From the NCBI GenBank assembly GCA_009823395.1, contig CM020508.1, positions 4,144,515 to 4,208,514 of the forward strand: a stretch of DNA of 64,000 nt, written 5' to 3'. Under the pieces are notes generated by a model. The model worked only from the letters and a program-made list of their open reading frames with translations. It ran no database searches and was not told the origin of the DNA. Position numbers and translations under genes: made by a program. Within the stretch, counting starts at the first letter, position 1; every line of letters begins with the position of its first letter. Below are positions 1-11,950 of the stretch, in pieces. This DNA comes from Thamnaconus septentrionalis. Its lineage: Eukaryota > Chordata > Actinopteri > Tetraodontiformes > Monacanthidae.

Positions 1-215
1 CTGATGATGAACTGGGAGGACGGCTCCAGGGCACGGCCGGTCTGCCGGTCGGTGGCGGTGGCCACCAGGCGGTACTGGTCCTTCTCCTCGCGGTCCAGGG
101 CCTTGGTCACGTGGATGTTACCCGTGTTGCCGTCGATGACGAAGACGGAGCCCACGCCTTCGCCCTCCAGCATGTACTTGGTGCGTCCGTCGCCTCGGTC
201 CATGTCCGTGTGCAG
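1..215 (-). CDS. cdh24: Type II cadherin, EC1-encoding exon (partial, runs off the window)
   Basis: Read on the minus strand, this exon starts in phase 0 after a CTCAG acceptor at 216-220 and continues past the window start. It encodes the middle of the first cadherin repeat: DMDRGDG near the start, then FVID, a TGNIHVTK stretch and the calcium-binding LDREEK motif, ending near LEPSSQFII. These are signatures of classical type II cadherins, which are calcium-dependent adhesion receptors at the plasma membrane. The join to the exon at 5312-5947 (GPEPVLIGR then [10 protein letters not shown]) matches the family exactly. The GNIHVTK wording fits CDH24 better than CDH22 or CDH8. Proximity to psmb11 also supports CDH24, because the two genes are neighbours in human. 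The rest of the ectodomain, the membrane segment and the tail lie outside the window. Confidence 0.85.
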   Translation of the reverse strand, partial: MHTDMDRGDGRTKYMLEGEGVGSVFVIDGNTGNIHVTKALDREEKDQYRLVATATDRQTGRALEPSSQFII

Positions 216-2988
216 CTGAGACACACAGAACGATAAATAAAATGAGAGGCTCGTTGGCGGCGGTGACTCCTCTGCTCTTGCAGGTATCGCTCATTATCTC
301 CCATCAATTTGTCTACAGGGACGTGCAAACGCGGCGCCGCCGCCGCTGCCAAGCGGGCGATTCCCAGCGAGGCGAGAATGCGCTCAGCGAGTTCGAAACA
401 AACGGCACCAGGTGTGGAGGATGCACACGGGGGGGACCGGGGCAGAGTAGTGATGCGTGCAGCCAATTAAACCACTCGACCAAAGACGCCATTAGGGGGG
501 TTTGTTGAGGGCACGGGCGCGTCAATACGGACGGCTCATCCGCGCGTGGCTTTCACGCGTACGTCCGCAGATGCATCCTGCCGCCGTCCGTCTGTAAACC
601 TTTCACTCTCCTCCATCCATCCATCTGTCTCTTTCGTCCCACCCCTCCTCCCCCACTCCTCCGTCTTGTAAATCCATCTGCCCGCCCGCCTCGCTCCCCG
701 GCCCCCCTCCCTGCGCCTTCTTAGAAACCAGCCCTGGCTGCTCCTCGTGTCTCTGCCCGTTCTCGTCAAAGTTGCCTCGGACCCACAGGATGCCCATCTG
801 CTCGCACAGCCCCGTCCCATCCCGTCCCCACCCATCCCGCCTCCCCTCCCTCCTCCCCCCTTCCCTTTGATTTGCTTCTTGGTGGAGGGAAGCCCCGTTT
901 GGTGTCTACTGGTAAAAGGGCAAAGACACCGAAATAGAAGGCCAGAGTGAAGAGATTACTCAGCCCTGCCGACCGAGCGAGCCTCCTGACCAAGAACCTT
1001 CACATTCCCCGTACAGCCATAAGGCGCACATGTTCATAATCCACAAGGCTTACTCACAACCTCGGAGGCGGAACCTCCCGACAGCCCTGAGAGCATAAAG
1101 CCTCCGTTTACTTGGACTGCAGCCGCGATTGTTTTTCAAGGAGGGGGAACTGCAGAGAAGTGAATTTAAAAAGCTCGCTTCCTTCCTTCCTTCCTTCCTT
1201 TTTTTCTTGCTTGCTAGCTGGAAACGTGCCTCGCAAAGAGGAGGAGGAGGAATTTAATTGCCCACTTAATGATGCGCAGAAGAATTAGTCCAATCATTTG
1301 TGCGCTTAAGACAGATGTTCCATGCCATCCCTGGGAAACACGCCGTCCCTCGTTTCTGACGGGATGCATGCTAAAAGCATGTGTTTGTGCGCACGCACGC
1401 GCGCAGCACACACACACTGGCCTCCGAGCATCGAGGCAGGAAGCAAAAACACATAAGAAGGAAAATAAAAGATTAGTGGACATTCAGGATGAGTGTGTGT
1501 TTGTGTGTGTGTGTGTGCGCGCGCATGCGTGGGTGTGTGGGTGTGTCTGTCTGTCTTGGAGGATGAAGTTGGGGATTATAGGAACTCATGATAGCACACC
1601 CTACAAATTGCCAGATAAGGGACTCAGGCTTCCTTATTCATCCCGACACCCACGTCCCCCCCTCCCCCCTCCTCCCCCCCCTGAAGCTCGGCTCGATTCT
1701 GATCCCACCACTTCACTGCCAAGCAGAGACATCTTTGTCGGAGTCTCGCACCGCACCGCACCACCCACCGCCCCCGAGAAAAAGAAAAAGAAAAAAAAAA
1801 ACCACACCCACCCCGGCCGGCTCCATCCTCTCCTCCTCCGTCTCCATCCTCCCCCCCAGCCACTCCTCTCCTCAGGTCTAATTGCCGGCTCAGTCCTGCT
1901 GTGCTTCAGTCAGCATGAAAAAACACTCTCACGGCGGGGGGAAGGAATTTATCCGCCCCGCACAAAAGGACAAGGGGGAGAAAAAGAGAGAAATTGTCTC
2001 CTCCAATTGCTTTGTCATTTCTTTTTCTCTCCCGTTCTAAAATCGGACCCCCCCCCCCCCCACCACCACCACCACCACCTTCCCTCCCCACCCCACTCAG
2101 ACGCCACATCATCCACCTCCGGGTTCATATCTGCTGCCGCTCCTCTGCCTCTGACAGCCAAATTCTTCCTCCACCCCCTCCTCCCCCTCCTCCTCCTCCT
2201 CCTCCCGCCGTGCCGGCTGAGGTACCTGTGATTTGAAATGCTGATAATTCCGCCTGAAACCTGGCTGCAACAAACCGTTTGAAAGGATAATCTGTCAAGT
2301 TTCTCCACGGAGGAGCGGGGAGAGGAGGAAGGAAAAAACATGTTTTTCGACCGGCCTTTTGTCCGGGCGCCCGTGTTTTTTCACACCCGCCCCCGCGCAT
2401 GAACGCCGTCAAGAAACACGCTTGCCGAGCAGCGAGAGAGCAGCGCAGCGGCTGATTGCTGCACACTCCATCCCCCGTTCCCTCCCTCCCGTCCCCCCTC
2501 CCCCCAACTGTATCTGTAACAAGCAGAGAGCAAGAGAGAGAAAAAAATATTAAACATTTATGAGGTGTACACTGAACTGGTAAAAATCCAATCTAGACTG
2601 TCACTATAAAGTATGCCGCTAGCTACAAAGTGGTTGGCAGCGTTTCCCACCCGTTAGCTGATATAATCCTCTGAGCACGCCGCTAGCTGCCAGCGGCCGC
2701 ATTAGTGTGAGGCACCTGACTGTGAAATTCTACAAGTAAACCCTTGGGGACGTGAACGGCACAGGTACGCAGCGGATTAAATCACCTTTGCCGGGGCTAC
2801 TCCCGGTGCGAAGGTGATTCAGGGTTGCCAGGGTCGTTTTTTTTCCCTACTACTTCTAAAAAGAAAAAACTGGCGGCCCGACAGGTGGTGGTGGTGGTGG
2901 TGGTGGGGGCGCAACCACCGCACAGCCGCCGCAAAACCACTCTGAAAATGCAAAGTGACGTGTGAATTGAAAGGGGGAAATCCTCAGA

Positions 2989-3021
<33 letters not shown>

Positions 3022-5311
3022 CTCCGTGAATGTGTTACGTAATGAATCAGCTCGATACCCGCGACCTCCGGGGGCCACGCGTTTCGCCGAATGTTTTGAG
3101 ACGCTTGCTTGATCAACTTGATTCGCTCAGACAGACGCGGGAGCTCATTTTATTTCAACTCGAGTGCCAAATCAAAAATTTAATAAATAAACTGCCTTCT
3201 GCTGCAGAGAGGGGAGGGAAAAACAGCGTGGAACTTGGCAAAAAAGGGGAAGGAAGAAGAACCCCTGCAGTGAGCCCAGTCAGAGGGGGAGCTGTGCGGC
3301 TGCGGAGCCGCCGCGAAGCCAGCCGGTGTTTGTTTTTGGCTGATTTCTTGGAAGAAAAAAAAAGTGGAGGTGGCAGGAATATTGAAGGCTGAACTTTTGC
3401 AATGTTTGTTTTCCAAACAGCAGCTGGATCCCTAAGTACCAACTTGAGGAGCACCAGTGTGTGCCGTTTCCAGCCGGTCCAAATATAACTGGACCAATCA
3501 GAATCCAGACAGCGGCAGAAGCTACAGGTGGAGGTTCAGTTGGGGATGAGAGTCAAAGAGACATGGCGCTGCAACCGACTGGCTTCTCTGTGAAAGTTCT
3601 CAGTGGCCCAAGACCTTGTGGGTTTTCAGAGTCGAGCTGCGTTGAAAGGCAACCAACCAAGCAGCTTGTCTCCAATTGGTGGATTCAGAGGTACAGCCAA
3701 GTTTGTCGGTCTTCATGAGCTCATTTTCATCTTCTACACCAGTAAAGAGACCCGACTCAAGTCTGGTGTTTTACTGATCAATCCTTACGTTGACAGGCTG
3801 AGATTTTAGCTTCACACAGGCTACTTTACCGCTGAGACGCTAATCCCAGGGTAACTGGTTCAGGGATCTACTGGCAAGTCCATCGGTTGTCACGTGACAA
3901 TCCTGCTAGTTTTTACTTTGGTGTGTGAGAACAACGTCCATGGCAAAATCAGTACGTAGTAAAAAACCCTCCTAGGATCAACACCTGACATCTTATAAAC
4001 ACCTACCTGAGCCCAACCCTTTGGCGTGACAGTGACACCTGGTGGTTGGACTGTGAATAGCAGGCATGAAAAACCATTTGAGTGATCTCGCCAATATTTG
4101 GCTCCAACGCCACCTCACGGAAGCAAGAGAACCAATTTCAGTACAACGATGTAGGAATTATGAGGTTTGGGCCAGTGAAGAACCCAATGGTCTTGATCCA
4201 GTCAAAATATAGAACTACTGCAATACACCCTATGTTTCCCAAATCAAAATGGCATGGTCCAGTGTTCCCAGAGCCCTCTGCTTCTTTTTGATGGTTGTGA
4301 TCACAAGAAAGAAAAGTCTGAAATCAAGATAAATTGTTGGGCAGGATGAGCTACATTCCATTATACATAAGAGGAGGCCAATAAAGGTAGTCAATGAGGC
4401 AGCTGGCTGCCAGAGTGTATTAAAAAAAACTCATTTTATTAATGACTTTGGTGCGCAATTAGCAAACTAAATGGAGATGATTTCAAGATGTCCTCGTTTG
4501 GTGCCTTTCTGCGTTTCTTCTGTCCCGTTAATGCGTTGAAGTTGCGTGCAAGCAGGCGATGCTGTCATTATAGTTTACTGATGTGATTTTCATCAAGTTT
4601 CCAAAGGCAGGCGATCCACAGGCCTTGACGGCAGCCCACACAGAGGCCGTGGGATGTCACTTTCTGCTCCAGAAGTCATGAGGCCAGCGGTTGTTTTGAT
4701 GGAAAACAAAATAAAATGTGTCATTCCTCAAGCTCTGACAAGCTGAATATTGCATGAGGGTGGCTGACCAGCAGAATTCCTTAAAGGTTCGCTCGAGGAC
4801 GGGAAGAAGCGAAACGCTAATGCAGACGTGCTCTTTGTCGCACACGGCGCAGCGCAGCAGTTTGCTGCTGCGGAGGAGCAGCAGCAAACTTTTAGCCTGC
4901 CGCTTCGCAAAGGATCTTTACTTCCAGCGCCATCAGTAAGTCTGGCATCTCTATCTTATAATACATTCATGGAGAGTGCAGTGGCAGTAGCAGAGACGCT
5001 GAGAACAGAGTGAGGCAGACTCGTAGAGTGGTTTTTTTTTCTCTTTTCGGTCCTTAAGCGAGCACACAGGCGCCGGAAAGTAGGATGTGAAATGAGCCTA
5101 AGTGCGTTACAGAGGCACAATTGCACAATTTTTATTTTTCACCAGTAATTCCTCGCGAATACACACGTTTTGCCAAATACGATAATGGTCAAACCGAGCA
5201 CAGCTTTTATTTGCTTAGATTAGACCGCTGTTTCGTCCTTTACAAAACGAACAGTGGTAAATGTTTGCTTCCCAACGATCTGCAGCAGCAGCAGCAGGAG
5301 CAGCTACTTAC
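216..5311 (-). other. cdh24 intron between the prodomain exon and the EC1 exon
   Basis: This is noncoding intron sequence with GT-AG ends (donor GTAAGT just below 5312, acceptor CAG at 216-218). It holds low-complexity tracts: TTCC repeats near 1180-1205, alternating purine-pyrimidine TG/CG runs near 1380-1550, pyrimidine-rich runs at 1640-2220, GGT repeats near 2884-2906 and GTC repeats near 2990-3020. Long open frames here (for example 1269-2231) are proline or arginine runs produced by these biased tracts. I see no further exon. Confidence 0.75.
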
Positions 5312-5947
5312 CCGTCCGATGAGCACCGGCTCGGGGCCCCGGTACTCCTCGATGACGAAGAACTGGTTCCACAGCCAGCTCCTGCGGTGGCGGGTGCGAG
5401 GCCGGGCAGGTAGCCGGCCGTCCTCGGGCCAGGTGACCCACTTGGAGCCGCCCGGAGCCGTCCTCACGGCTAGAACTCCGCCTCTGCCCGCCTCCAAACG
5501 GAGGCCAGGCCGGACACGGACCTCCTCTTCTGGACTCAAAGCGTCAAGCTCATCTTCAACCGCTCCATTGGTCAGATTGCCTCTTTGCTCCTGGTTCAGG
5601 GTGACTTCAGGGCTTATGGATGTGGATGCGGTGGACTTGGCGGAAGACTTAGCAGCTTGGATGGCGCCGACGCGCCCTGCTGTGCTGTCCTCAAAGTCAA
5701 AACCGCCGGGTTTTCCAAGGCTGAAAGCCCGGCTCGGCGCCGCTCTCTCCTGCTCCTCCTCTCCGGCATCGTCGTCGTCATCATCCCCCGTGTCGTGGAG
5801 CGGGCTGTCCAAATCTTTGAATCTCACAACAAAGTCATCCGCGTACGGTGGACGGGGCGAAACTCCTCGCTCCTCGCTGGAGTTGGCCAGCGAGTCGGCT
5901 CGGCAGAGCGGCAGCAGGAGGAGCAGGAGGAGCAGTCGAGCTTCCAT
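5312..5947 (-). CDS. cdh24: Type II cadherin, first coding exon (signal peptide, prodomain, furin site, EC1 start)
   Basis: This 212-codon exon begins at the ATG at 5947 and ends at a GTAAGT donor. Residues 1-17 form a leucine-rich signal peptide. Residues about 18-189 are a long prodomain with an unusual acidic stretch (DDDDDDAGEEE, residues 55-65). RTRHRR (184-189) is a furin site, so the mature protein would start SWLWNQFFV with Trp2 and Trp4. Those two tryptophans mark type II cadherins and mediate strand-swap dimerisation. RRSW-WNQFFVIEEY-GPEPVLIG is very close to human CDH24. The prodomain is much longer than I recall for the mammalian protein. A TTCCAG acceptor at 5962 lies 14 bases upstream of the ATG, so the exon begins at 5961 and an upstream noncoding exon is expected. 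Confidence 0.88.
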
Positions 5948-6748
5948 CAGGTCGGTTCTGCCTGGAAGGGGGAAACGGATTGACGGCTGATCACTCGCAG
6001 CTCTTCATCACGAGCGCATCTCGGCAGCCGTGTCTCCTCCACAGGAACACCTGAGGGGAGGAGAGGGTTCATGATGAGCTGCAGTGGAAGGAGACGATGG
6101 ACACATTTCACAGGCTTGTGTTTCCCTGGTTATGTGTTACGAGCTGGAAGCACAGCCGCGAGTCTCGGACGTTAAAAAAAGTGCAAATATGACAAGGACC
6201 CGATACGTCCTTAGCCAAAGAGAGGAAATTCCACTTCCTACTTTCAGCTAAGATATTTTTTTGTGTTTTACTGTTGTGCATGAATCCTGTCATTGATTAC
6301 TCTGGGCCTTTCTTCCCCCCCCCCCGGAGTCAAAGTATGGTCTTAAAAATTTTCAATTAATTCGGGGCAGCGGTGCCTGGCGGTGAGGTGGAGCTCAGGT
6401 GCTTTAGTGTTCCCTGTCACACACAATTGCCCGGGTAGCTCGTGATTGATGCCGCACCTAAAGATGCGCATCCCGGAGCCTCCGTGCCCGGCGGTGGGAG
6501 AAGATCCCCTTAAGAGAATAATTAGACTCATAAATAATTCAATCAATGACCTGTCCTCCTCTCCCCAAAAGTTTAATGGGCTGAGTTTCGTTAGTATTTG
6601 AGTCAGATGCCGCCCATTGATCTTTGAAATTTGATGTAGTGAGAGATGTTGGCAGCTCGAGCGGGACGCCGCGGCTTCCTTCCCCTCAGCCATCTCGCTT
6701 CCAGACATCTGTTTTTCACCTTCATGCATGCATAGAGCAAAAGCGTTA

Positions 6749-6749
<1 letters not shown>

Positions 6750-6802
<53 letters not shown>
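6750..6802. repeat. (CA)n microsatellite
   Basis: An uninterrupted CA array of about 26 units, directly visible. It lies in the likely 5' intron of cdh24. Confidence 0.98.
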
Positions 6803-6805
<3 letters not shown>

Positions 6806-8439
6806 GTCGCTCGGCCGAGGCCAACGTTGTTGGAGACGTCTGTAGGTTTAAGGGATGGTTTTGCGGGGAAGGTACCTGTGGCACCTGTTCTGGGATTTCA
6901 GGTGTTGTTTGGTGGCAACTTAAAGTGGCAGTTTAAATCTTTAGTACTAGTACTTGTTTCATGATAAAACTGCAGGACTGGAAAAATCTTTGGGTTATTT
7001 TTAAAGGCATCCAAATATGAAAAACTTTATCAGCTCTCTAGCATGTCTTTTTGCATTGCTGGCATGCCAACTAAATCTGAAAAATTACAACCTCTGTGTT
7101 TCCAGACGGGCGGGCTTTTTTTCAATGTTGCTGCGCTGAAACCAGCCAGTCTGATTTTGCCTGACTTTCTACATTGCAACTGGAGGCACTTATCTGCCAG
7201 TTATCGTGTGACGCCTGCACGGCTCAAACTCGTCGTAGACCCCCAACACGAATGTATTGAATCTGGAAATGGCCATAACAGGGAACCTGATCACTGTGGC
7301 ATCATGGGAAGTAGACCAAACGCTTAAAAGGCCAACAGCTACAGCTATCCATGGGTGCTATATGGGGGAAAGAAATCAGAATTTTAATAATAATTTTAAT
7401 AATAATACAAAAAGCCCCCAACTGTTGCTTGATTATTGCATTGAGAAACTCCTGGAAGGCCTGGTCACACGACACGCGTCATAAGAGCCATGCAACATTT
7501 TATGATCGGGCTCATTTGTACCAGTAAAACTTGAAGGATAGACACACACACACGCAGACAGACAGACACACATGGAGAGAAAAAAACAGAGCACTCTAGA
7601 TCGTGACCCACTTTGTGGGGAAGTAGGTTTAGAACTGAGTTCAGTATACGAGCACTTGATCATAATAGCGGTAATAATCTGCTCTGCCTTGAATTCCATC
7701 CGTTTTTATTTGGCTCCAAATGTAGTGCTGGGTGTTCAGCATTAGCATCTGTTTGCTTTCATCTCAACTGCTGCAAAACACGAGAAGTGAAGACTAGACC
7801 CTTTTGTCTTCCTTTCTTTTTTTTTCTTTTTTTTTAGCATTAGCATTGAGTGAGCTTACACAGCTTACATCTCTGCCGCGCCGCAGTTCCGCACTCCAAA
7901 CCACGTTCGCCGCCAGTGGATGTCATTCACTGTTGTTTGAAGTCTTTGGGAGCGAGTGCGGGTGAATTGTAAGGCGAGCGTGGTGTGTTTTGTGTGTGTG
8001 TGTGTGTGTGTGCGTGTGTGTGTGTGCGGAGGATGAAAGCGTGAGGACGATTTGCTGCTGCCGGCTCAGAACGGCACGACGGGCGGCGGCGCGGCTCTAA
8101 ATTGCAAATCGCTGTTTCAGTCTCACTTCAGCTGGTGTGGAGGCTGCGACAAGGCGATCGGGCTTTTTATTAAAAATAGCCTCTGCAGTTTGGGCCTTTT
8201 TATATATATGGGGACAGGAGGCAGCGGGAGGGTGGGCTAAGGGAGGGGCGGTGGGTAAGTGGCGGTGATGAGTGGGGGCGGGGGGGGCTCCAGTTCTGCT
8301 GGAGGTACTTTTGGAGAGAGGGGTGGAGGGGAGCAGAAAGGGGGGGGGGTGCGGCTGGCTGCCTTAAGTGACCAGAGCCAGGAACCAGCTGTCTGTCCGT
8401 CTCAGAGCTTCTGCCTCTGATCTCACTTGAACACGCACG

Positions 8440-8442
<3 letters not shown>

Positions 8443-8504
<62 letters not shown>
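8443..8504. repeat. (CA)n microsatellite
   Basis: A long CA array preceded by a few CACG units, about 30 units in total. Confidence 0.97.
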
Positions 8505-8506
<2 letters not shown>

Positions 8507-9015
8507 CCAGGCCCTCTTCTCAGTCACCCTGCTGGAGCTCTGACACCCGGACAGGGCTGAAACCTGAAGTGAAACGCGCAGTGGCAACGATGGTGTCCAA
8601 ATTCGGACTGAAATATATACAAGTAATGAATGAAATAGAAAGAAAATTTCAGGGTGCTCTGTTTGAGTGAGCCATGAGGAGGAGGAAGAGGAGGAGGAAG
8701 AGGAGGAGGAAGAGGAGGAGGAGAGTCTCTTCTGTCCTGTGCCATCCTGACTCCTCCGATGGAGAGTGACGACTCTCAGGCAGTCTCCTTATCACACACA
8801 CGCATTCACTCGCGCTCACACACACACACACACACGTGCACACACACACACACAGCCTATTATCATCTCAAGCAGAGACAGAGCCGAGAGCCCGGAGCGT
8901 GACCCTGCCTTGTTGGAGAGATGACCCCGTTTGACGAGCGATAACGTGATTCACACGCTCGACTGTTACAACGATCACAGGCGCGCGCACGGACACGGAC
9001 ACACGCGCGGGCTCG

Positions 9016-9021
<6 letters not shown>

Positions 9022-9053
<32 letters not shown>
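9022..9053. repeat. (CA)n microsatellite
   Basis: About 16 CA units flanked by ACACGCGC-type alternating purine-pyrimidine sequence. TG-rich tracts follow at 9113-9137. Confidence 0.95.
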
Positions 9054-9055
<2 letters not shown>

Positions 9056-9397
9056 AGGAGGATCATCAGGCGATGCACGCGGCAGGTGAGCACAAAATTT
9101 AAAGAAAGGGGCGTGTGTGCGTGTGTGTGTGTGTGTGGCGGGGGTGAGGAGGGGGAGGGCGCGCACAAGCGTCTCCGTCAGTTGAGGGCGCGTTAGAGAG
9201 CGCAGCGGCATCATCATCATCATCATCATCCTCAGCAGCAGCACCATCTGGCCAAAAAAGCCTCAACACACGCGCGCGCAACACGCACGCGCGCCCCTGC
9301 GCTCCTCAGCCCATCGTGCCAAGCCGAAACATCTGCTGGAGAGGAGGAGGGACGTTTTGGCTTCCGAATTGAGGAAGGGAACAGTTGGCGGCGGCGG

Positions 9398-9487
9398 CAG
9401 CAGCAGCAGCAGCAGCAGCATCAGGAACAGCAGGCGGATCCGGTGCTTGTACCGCTGCTGCTGATGCTGCTGCTGCTGCTGCTGCTG
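9398..9487. repeat. Perfect 27-bp CAG/CTG inverted repeat (potential cruciform)
   Basis: The left arm at 9398-9424 is seven CAG units followed by CATCAG. The right arm at 9461-9487 is its exact reverse complement, CTGATG followed by seven CTG units. The shared CATCAG/CTGATG interruption means the arms pair in one register only. Inside the 36-base spacer a second pairing exists (CAGCAG at 9428-9433 with CTGCTG at 9455-9460), so the whole block could fold into one long hairpin. It lies in GC-rich DNA close to the probable cdh24 first exon. Confidence 0.9.
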
Positions 9488-9606
9488 CGCCGGAGATGGA
9501 TGAGAAACAGCGCTGGGGGAAGAAAAAGTGCGGAGAGGCGCAGAAGAGCGGCGCAAACTTGCAGGAGCGGCTGCGGCTGCGGTGGCCACAAACGCTTCCC
9601 GGTATA

Positions 9607-9607
<1 letters not shown>

Positions 9608-9658
<51 letters not shown>
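9608..9658. repeat. (GT)n microsatellite
   Basis: An uninterrupted GT array of about 25 units, about 90 bases upstream (on the plus strand) of the candidate cdh24 noncoding exon. Confidence 0.97.
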
Positions 9659-9660
<2 letters not shown>

Positions 9661-9748
9661 AAGATGATGACTGAATCAAAATTTTAGAAAGACTTAAAAA
9701 AAAAAGGAAGAAAGAAGAGCGGAGGTGAAGAGGAGATGAGATCTTACC

Positions 9749-9800
9749 GTGCGGTGTGCGCGTTCTCCGAGCCGAGCGCGACAGAAAGCATGGCGAGGTT
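9749..9800 (-). promoter_or_regulatory. cdh24: Candidate noncoding first exon and promoter region of cdh24
   Basis: On the minus strand a GC-rich sequence ends in CCGCACG followed by a GTAAGAT donor at 9748-9742. It could splice to the acceptor at 5962, which needs an upstream partner. The start of transcription is not visible, and the right limit is a guess. Two long CT tracts (9838-9878 and about 9952-9989) lie immediately upstream. Confidence 0.35.
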
Positions 9801-9835
9801 CATCTGAGCTCAGCTGAGGTCTGACCACTTATTAG

Positions 9836-9837
<2 letters not shown>

Positions 9838-9883
<46 letters not shown>

Positions 9884-9946
9884 ACTCCCTCTCCTCTCTG
9901 CCTCAACATCACTTCTTACGTCTCTCGCCAAACAACACGCACCCAG

Positions 9947-9989
<43 letters not shown>
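9838..9989. repeat. Two (CT)n microsatellite tracts
   Basis: Pure CT runs at about 9838-9878 and 9952-9987, separated by about 75 bases. Read on the minus strand these are GA tracts just upstream of the candidate cdh24 first exon. Confidence 0.95.
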
Positions 9990-9992
<3 letters not shown>

Positions 9993-10356
9993 CACGGTCA
10001 CGTTATTTCTCCCACCCCCCTAAAGTAAATAAATTAATAATGATTAAAAAAAATTCCCCCTACAACTCTCTGCACACTCCTGCTTGAGGCAGCAGCTGCA
10101 GCGTCGGCAGCAGCAGCAGCAGCAGCAGCAGCAGCTGTGTTTCGTTATCTGATTTCTAAGAGCCAGTCAGTGTGCAATCACTCCAAGACTTGACGTTTGT
10201 TCTTCTCTCACTCCGGCAGAACAAGCCGGGGCAGAAAATTGCTGCATTAAAAGATAAAATTCCACCATTTGTAGTTTTTTTTCTCCTTCCTTCTAACACA
10301 CGTCCTGAATTTATGACTATAATTGACTATATGACTATAATTACCCCCCCCCCCTC

Positions 10357-10360
<4 letters not shown>

Positions 10361-10397
<37 letters not shown>
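10361..10397. repeat. (CA)n microsatellite
   Basis: About 18 CA units after a C-rich run. Confidence 0.95.
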
Positions 10398-10398
<1 letters not shown>

Positions 10399-11689
10399 CA
10401 CAAATCAGAAACCACAATTGTCCATTGATGAGATGTGGATGGAAGGTCACTGATGCAAAGTGACCTTTCCTGGGTTAGTGACCACACCCAGAGCCAGGTG
10501 GTGGCCTCGCCCACCAAGCCACCCTGTTTCAGTCTCTTTCCAAATGTATACTATGCGCTGTAAACAGAGGGCTATTTTCTGTAGATACACAGTGTTTTTT
10601 ATTCTTTTGCTAATGATGCCTTGCTGCTCTACTAAAGTTTGGGTGGATAAACCGTATAATGTGGGACTTTTGATGTATTTTGCTCCTTTTTTCCTCCCGC
10701 AAACTCTTCAGATGAGCAAGATCAAAACAGACCGTGAGATTTAGCATCAACCTAAAATGATTTTCCCTCCAATTTTTGATGTTTTATTCCACACCTCCTG
10801 GAATAGAATATGCTAATTCCTTGACATATTTTTTTAATTAAAGAAAAGAAAGTTTGATCTTTTGGAAAAGTATGAAAAAAAACCTCATGGCTTTCAGCAC
10901 AGTGAGCTTTGAGAATCTCAATAAAGTGATTATTCATGCGCTCACTGGGCGTTTCTTGATCATTCTTGAGTTCTGTGTCCCAGAGTGGAAAAAAAACAAC
11001 AACAAGAGGGGCTTCAAACAGGTGAGACATGTGTTCACTGATTTAATAAGAAAGGAAACTTGCCACCTGAGGGTGACTCATCAGATCCCTTGAATTCATC
11101 ACAGTGGAAGGCGCGACAGATCAATGACGGTAAAGAGAGAGAAAAAAAGGAAAGAAAAACAGCATAAACAAACCCGGGCCGGCTGATAAATATGTGGGTG
11201 AGGATGCGAGCGTGCCACAGACAAATTTACATTGTGCGAGAGAAGGAGCTGTCAAACATTTCTTTTTTTTTTTTTTTTTTTTTTTTTTTTAGCAAATGTT
11301 TGGGTCTTGCGGTCAAATGTTTTCAAAGCATGTTCACACAAGTAGAGGACTAGGGGGAGGAGGAGGAGGGAGAGGACGAGGACGAGAGGAAGAAAAGGCC
11401 CCGAGATGTAACTGATGTAACTTGGAAGGCAGGATGTGTGTGACATTCCTCTTTATGGACACACTCGGCTGCAGCTTGATCTGTTCTCAGCTGGAGTTCA
11501 CATCCAAGGAGTCGGTGCCGTCAAAACGGAACAGAAAGGCTTTGAAGAAGCCCTGCAAAGGGGAGAGGAAGGTGAGGGAGGGGCGAGGGAGGGTGGGAGA
11601 CAGGACCCACTGAGACCATCTCTCCTCTCGCTGGCTTCCAGCTGATCACAACCAGCCTCCGCAAAAAAAAAAAAAAGAGAGAAAAAAAA

Positions 11690-11950
11690 TTGGCAACAGG
11701 GTCGACAAGACTGGCTTCCATAAATCCAGGGTTGTTTTTCATTAACCTGATTACTCTGTTGCTAAAAACTTTTGCCAAGACTGTAATGATGGGAAGAATA
11801 CGGGAAGAAGGCTGGGACACTGGGATACAGACATTGACTGTATTTAGAGATGGGCGCAGTTTCCAGTTCCAGAAAGGGAGGCCAAAGAGGAAGTGCCAAA
11901 AACCTGCATTCTCCAGTTTGGACAGCAGGGGCCGCCAAAATTGAAATTCC
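11690..11950 (+). repeat. Dispersed fish repeat, copy 1
   Basis: This block shares a diagnostic core with 34,190-34,390: a GGAGGCC motif, GCCAAAAACCTGC, then TTTGGACAGCAGGGG (here) or TTTGACCAGCAGGGG (there), followed by an ACTGGTTG-type stretch. Two diverged copies on the same strand show it is an interspersed repeat and not unique sequence. I cannot assign it to a named family. Confidence 0.6.

Larger units (their letters stand above)
5962..9748 (-). other. Probable 5'UTR intron of cdh24, microsatellite-rich
   Basis: No coding exon is visible between the acceptor at 5962 and a candidate donor at 9747. The interval holds several long CA/TG arrays, a GGA/GAA-rich tract near 8680-8725 and a CAG/CTG inverted repeat near 9.4 kb. 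Reading frames in this stretch translate to runs of cysteine/valine, histidine/threonine or alanine and are repeat artefacts. GC content rises towards 9.3-9.8 kb, as expected near a CpG-rich promoter. Confidence 0.5.

Noticed and set aside
1269..2231. A 320-codon open frame on the plus strand rich in proline and histidine
   Set aside because: It lies in a cdh24 intron and is created by pyrimidine-rich and TG/CG low-complexity tracts; it has no domain and no splice or codon pattern.
5312..5947. Assignment to CDH22 or another type II cadherin
   Set aside because: RRSW-WNQFFVIEEY-GPEPVLIG and GNIHVTK fit CDH24 better, and the psmb11 neighbour supports it; a lineage-specific paralogue remains possible.
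6343..9687. Several open frames encoding Cys-Val, His-Thr or poly-Ala runs
   Set aside because: They are translations of CA/GT and CAG/CTG microsatellites on both strands.
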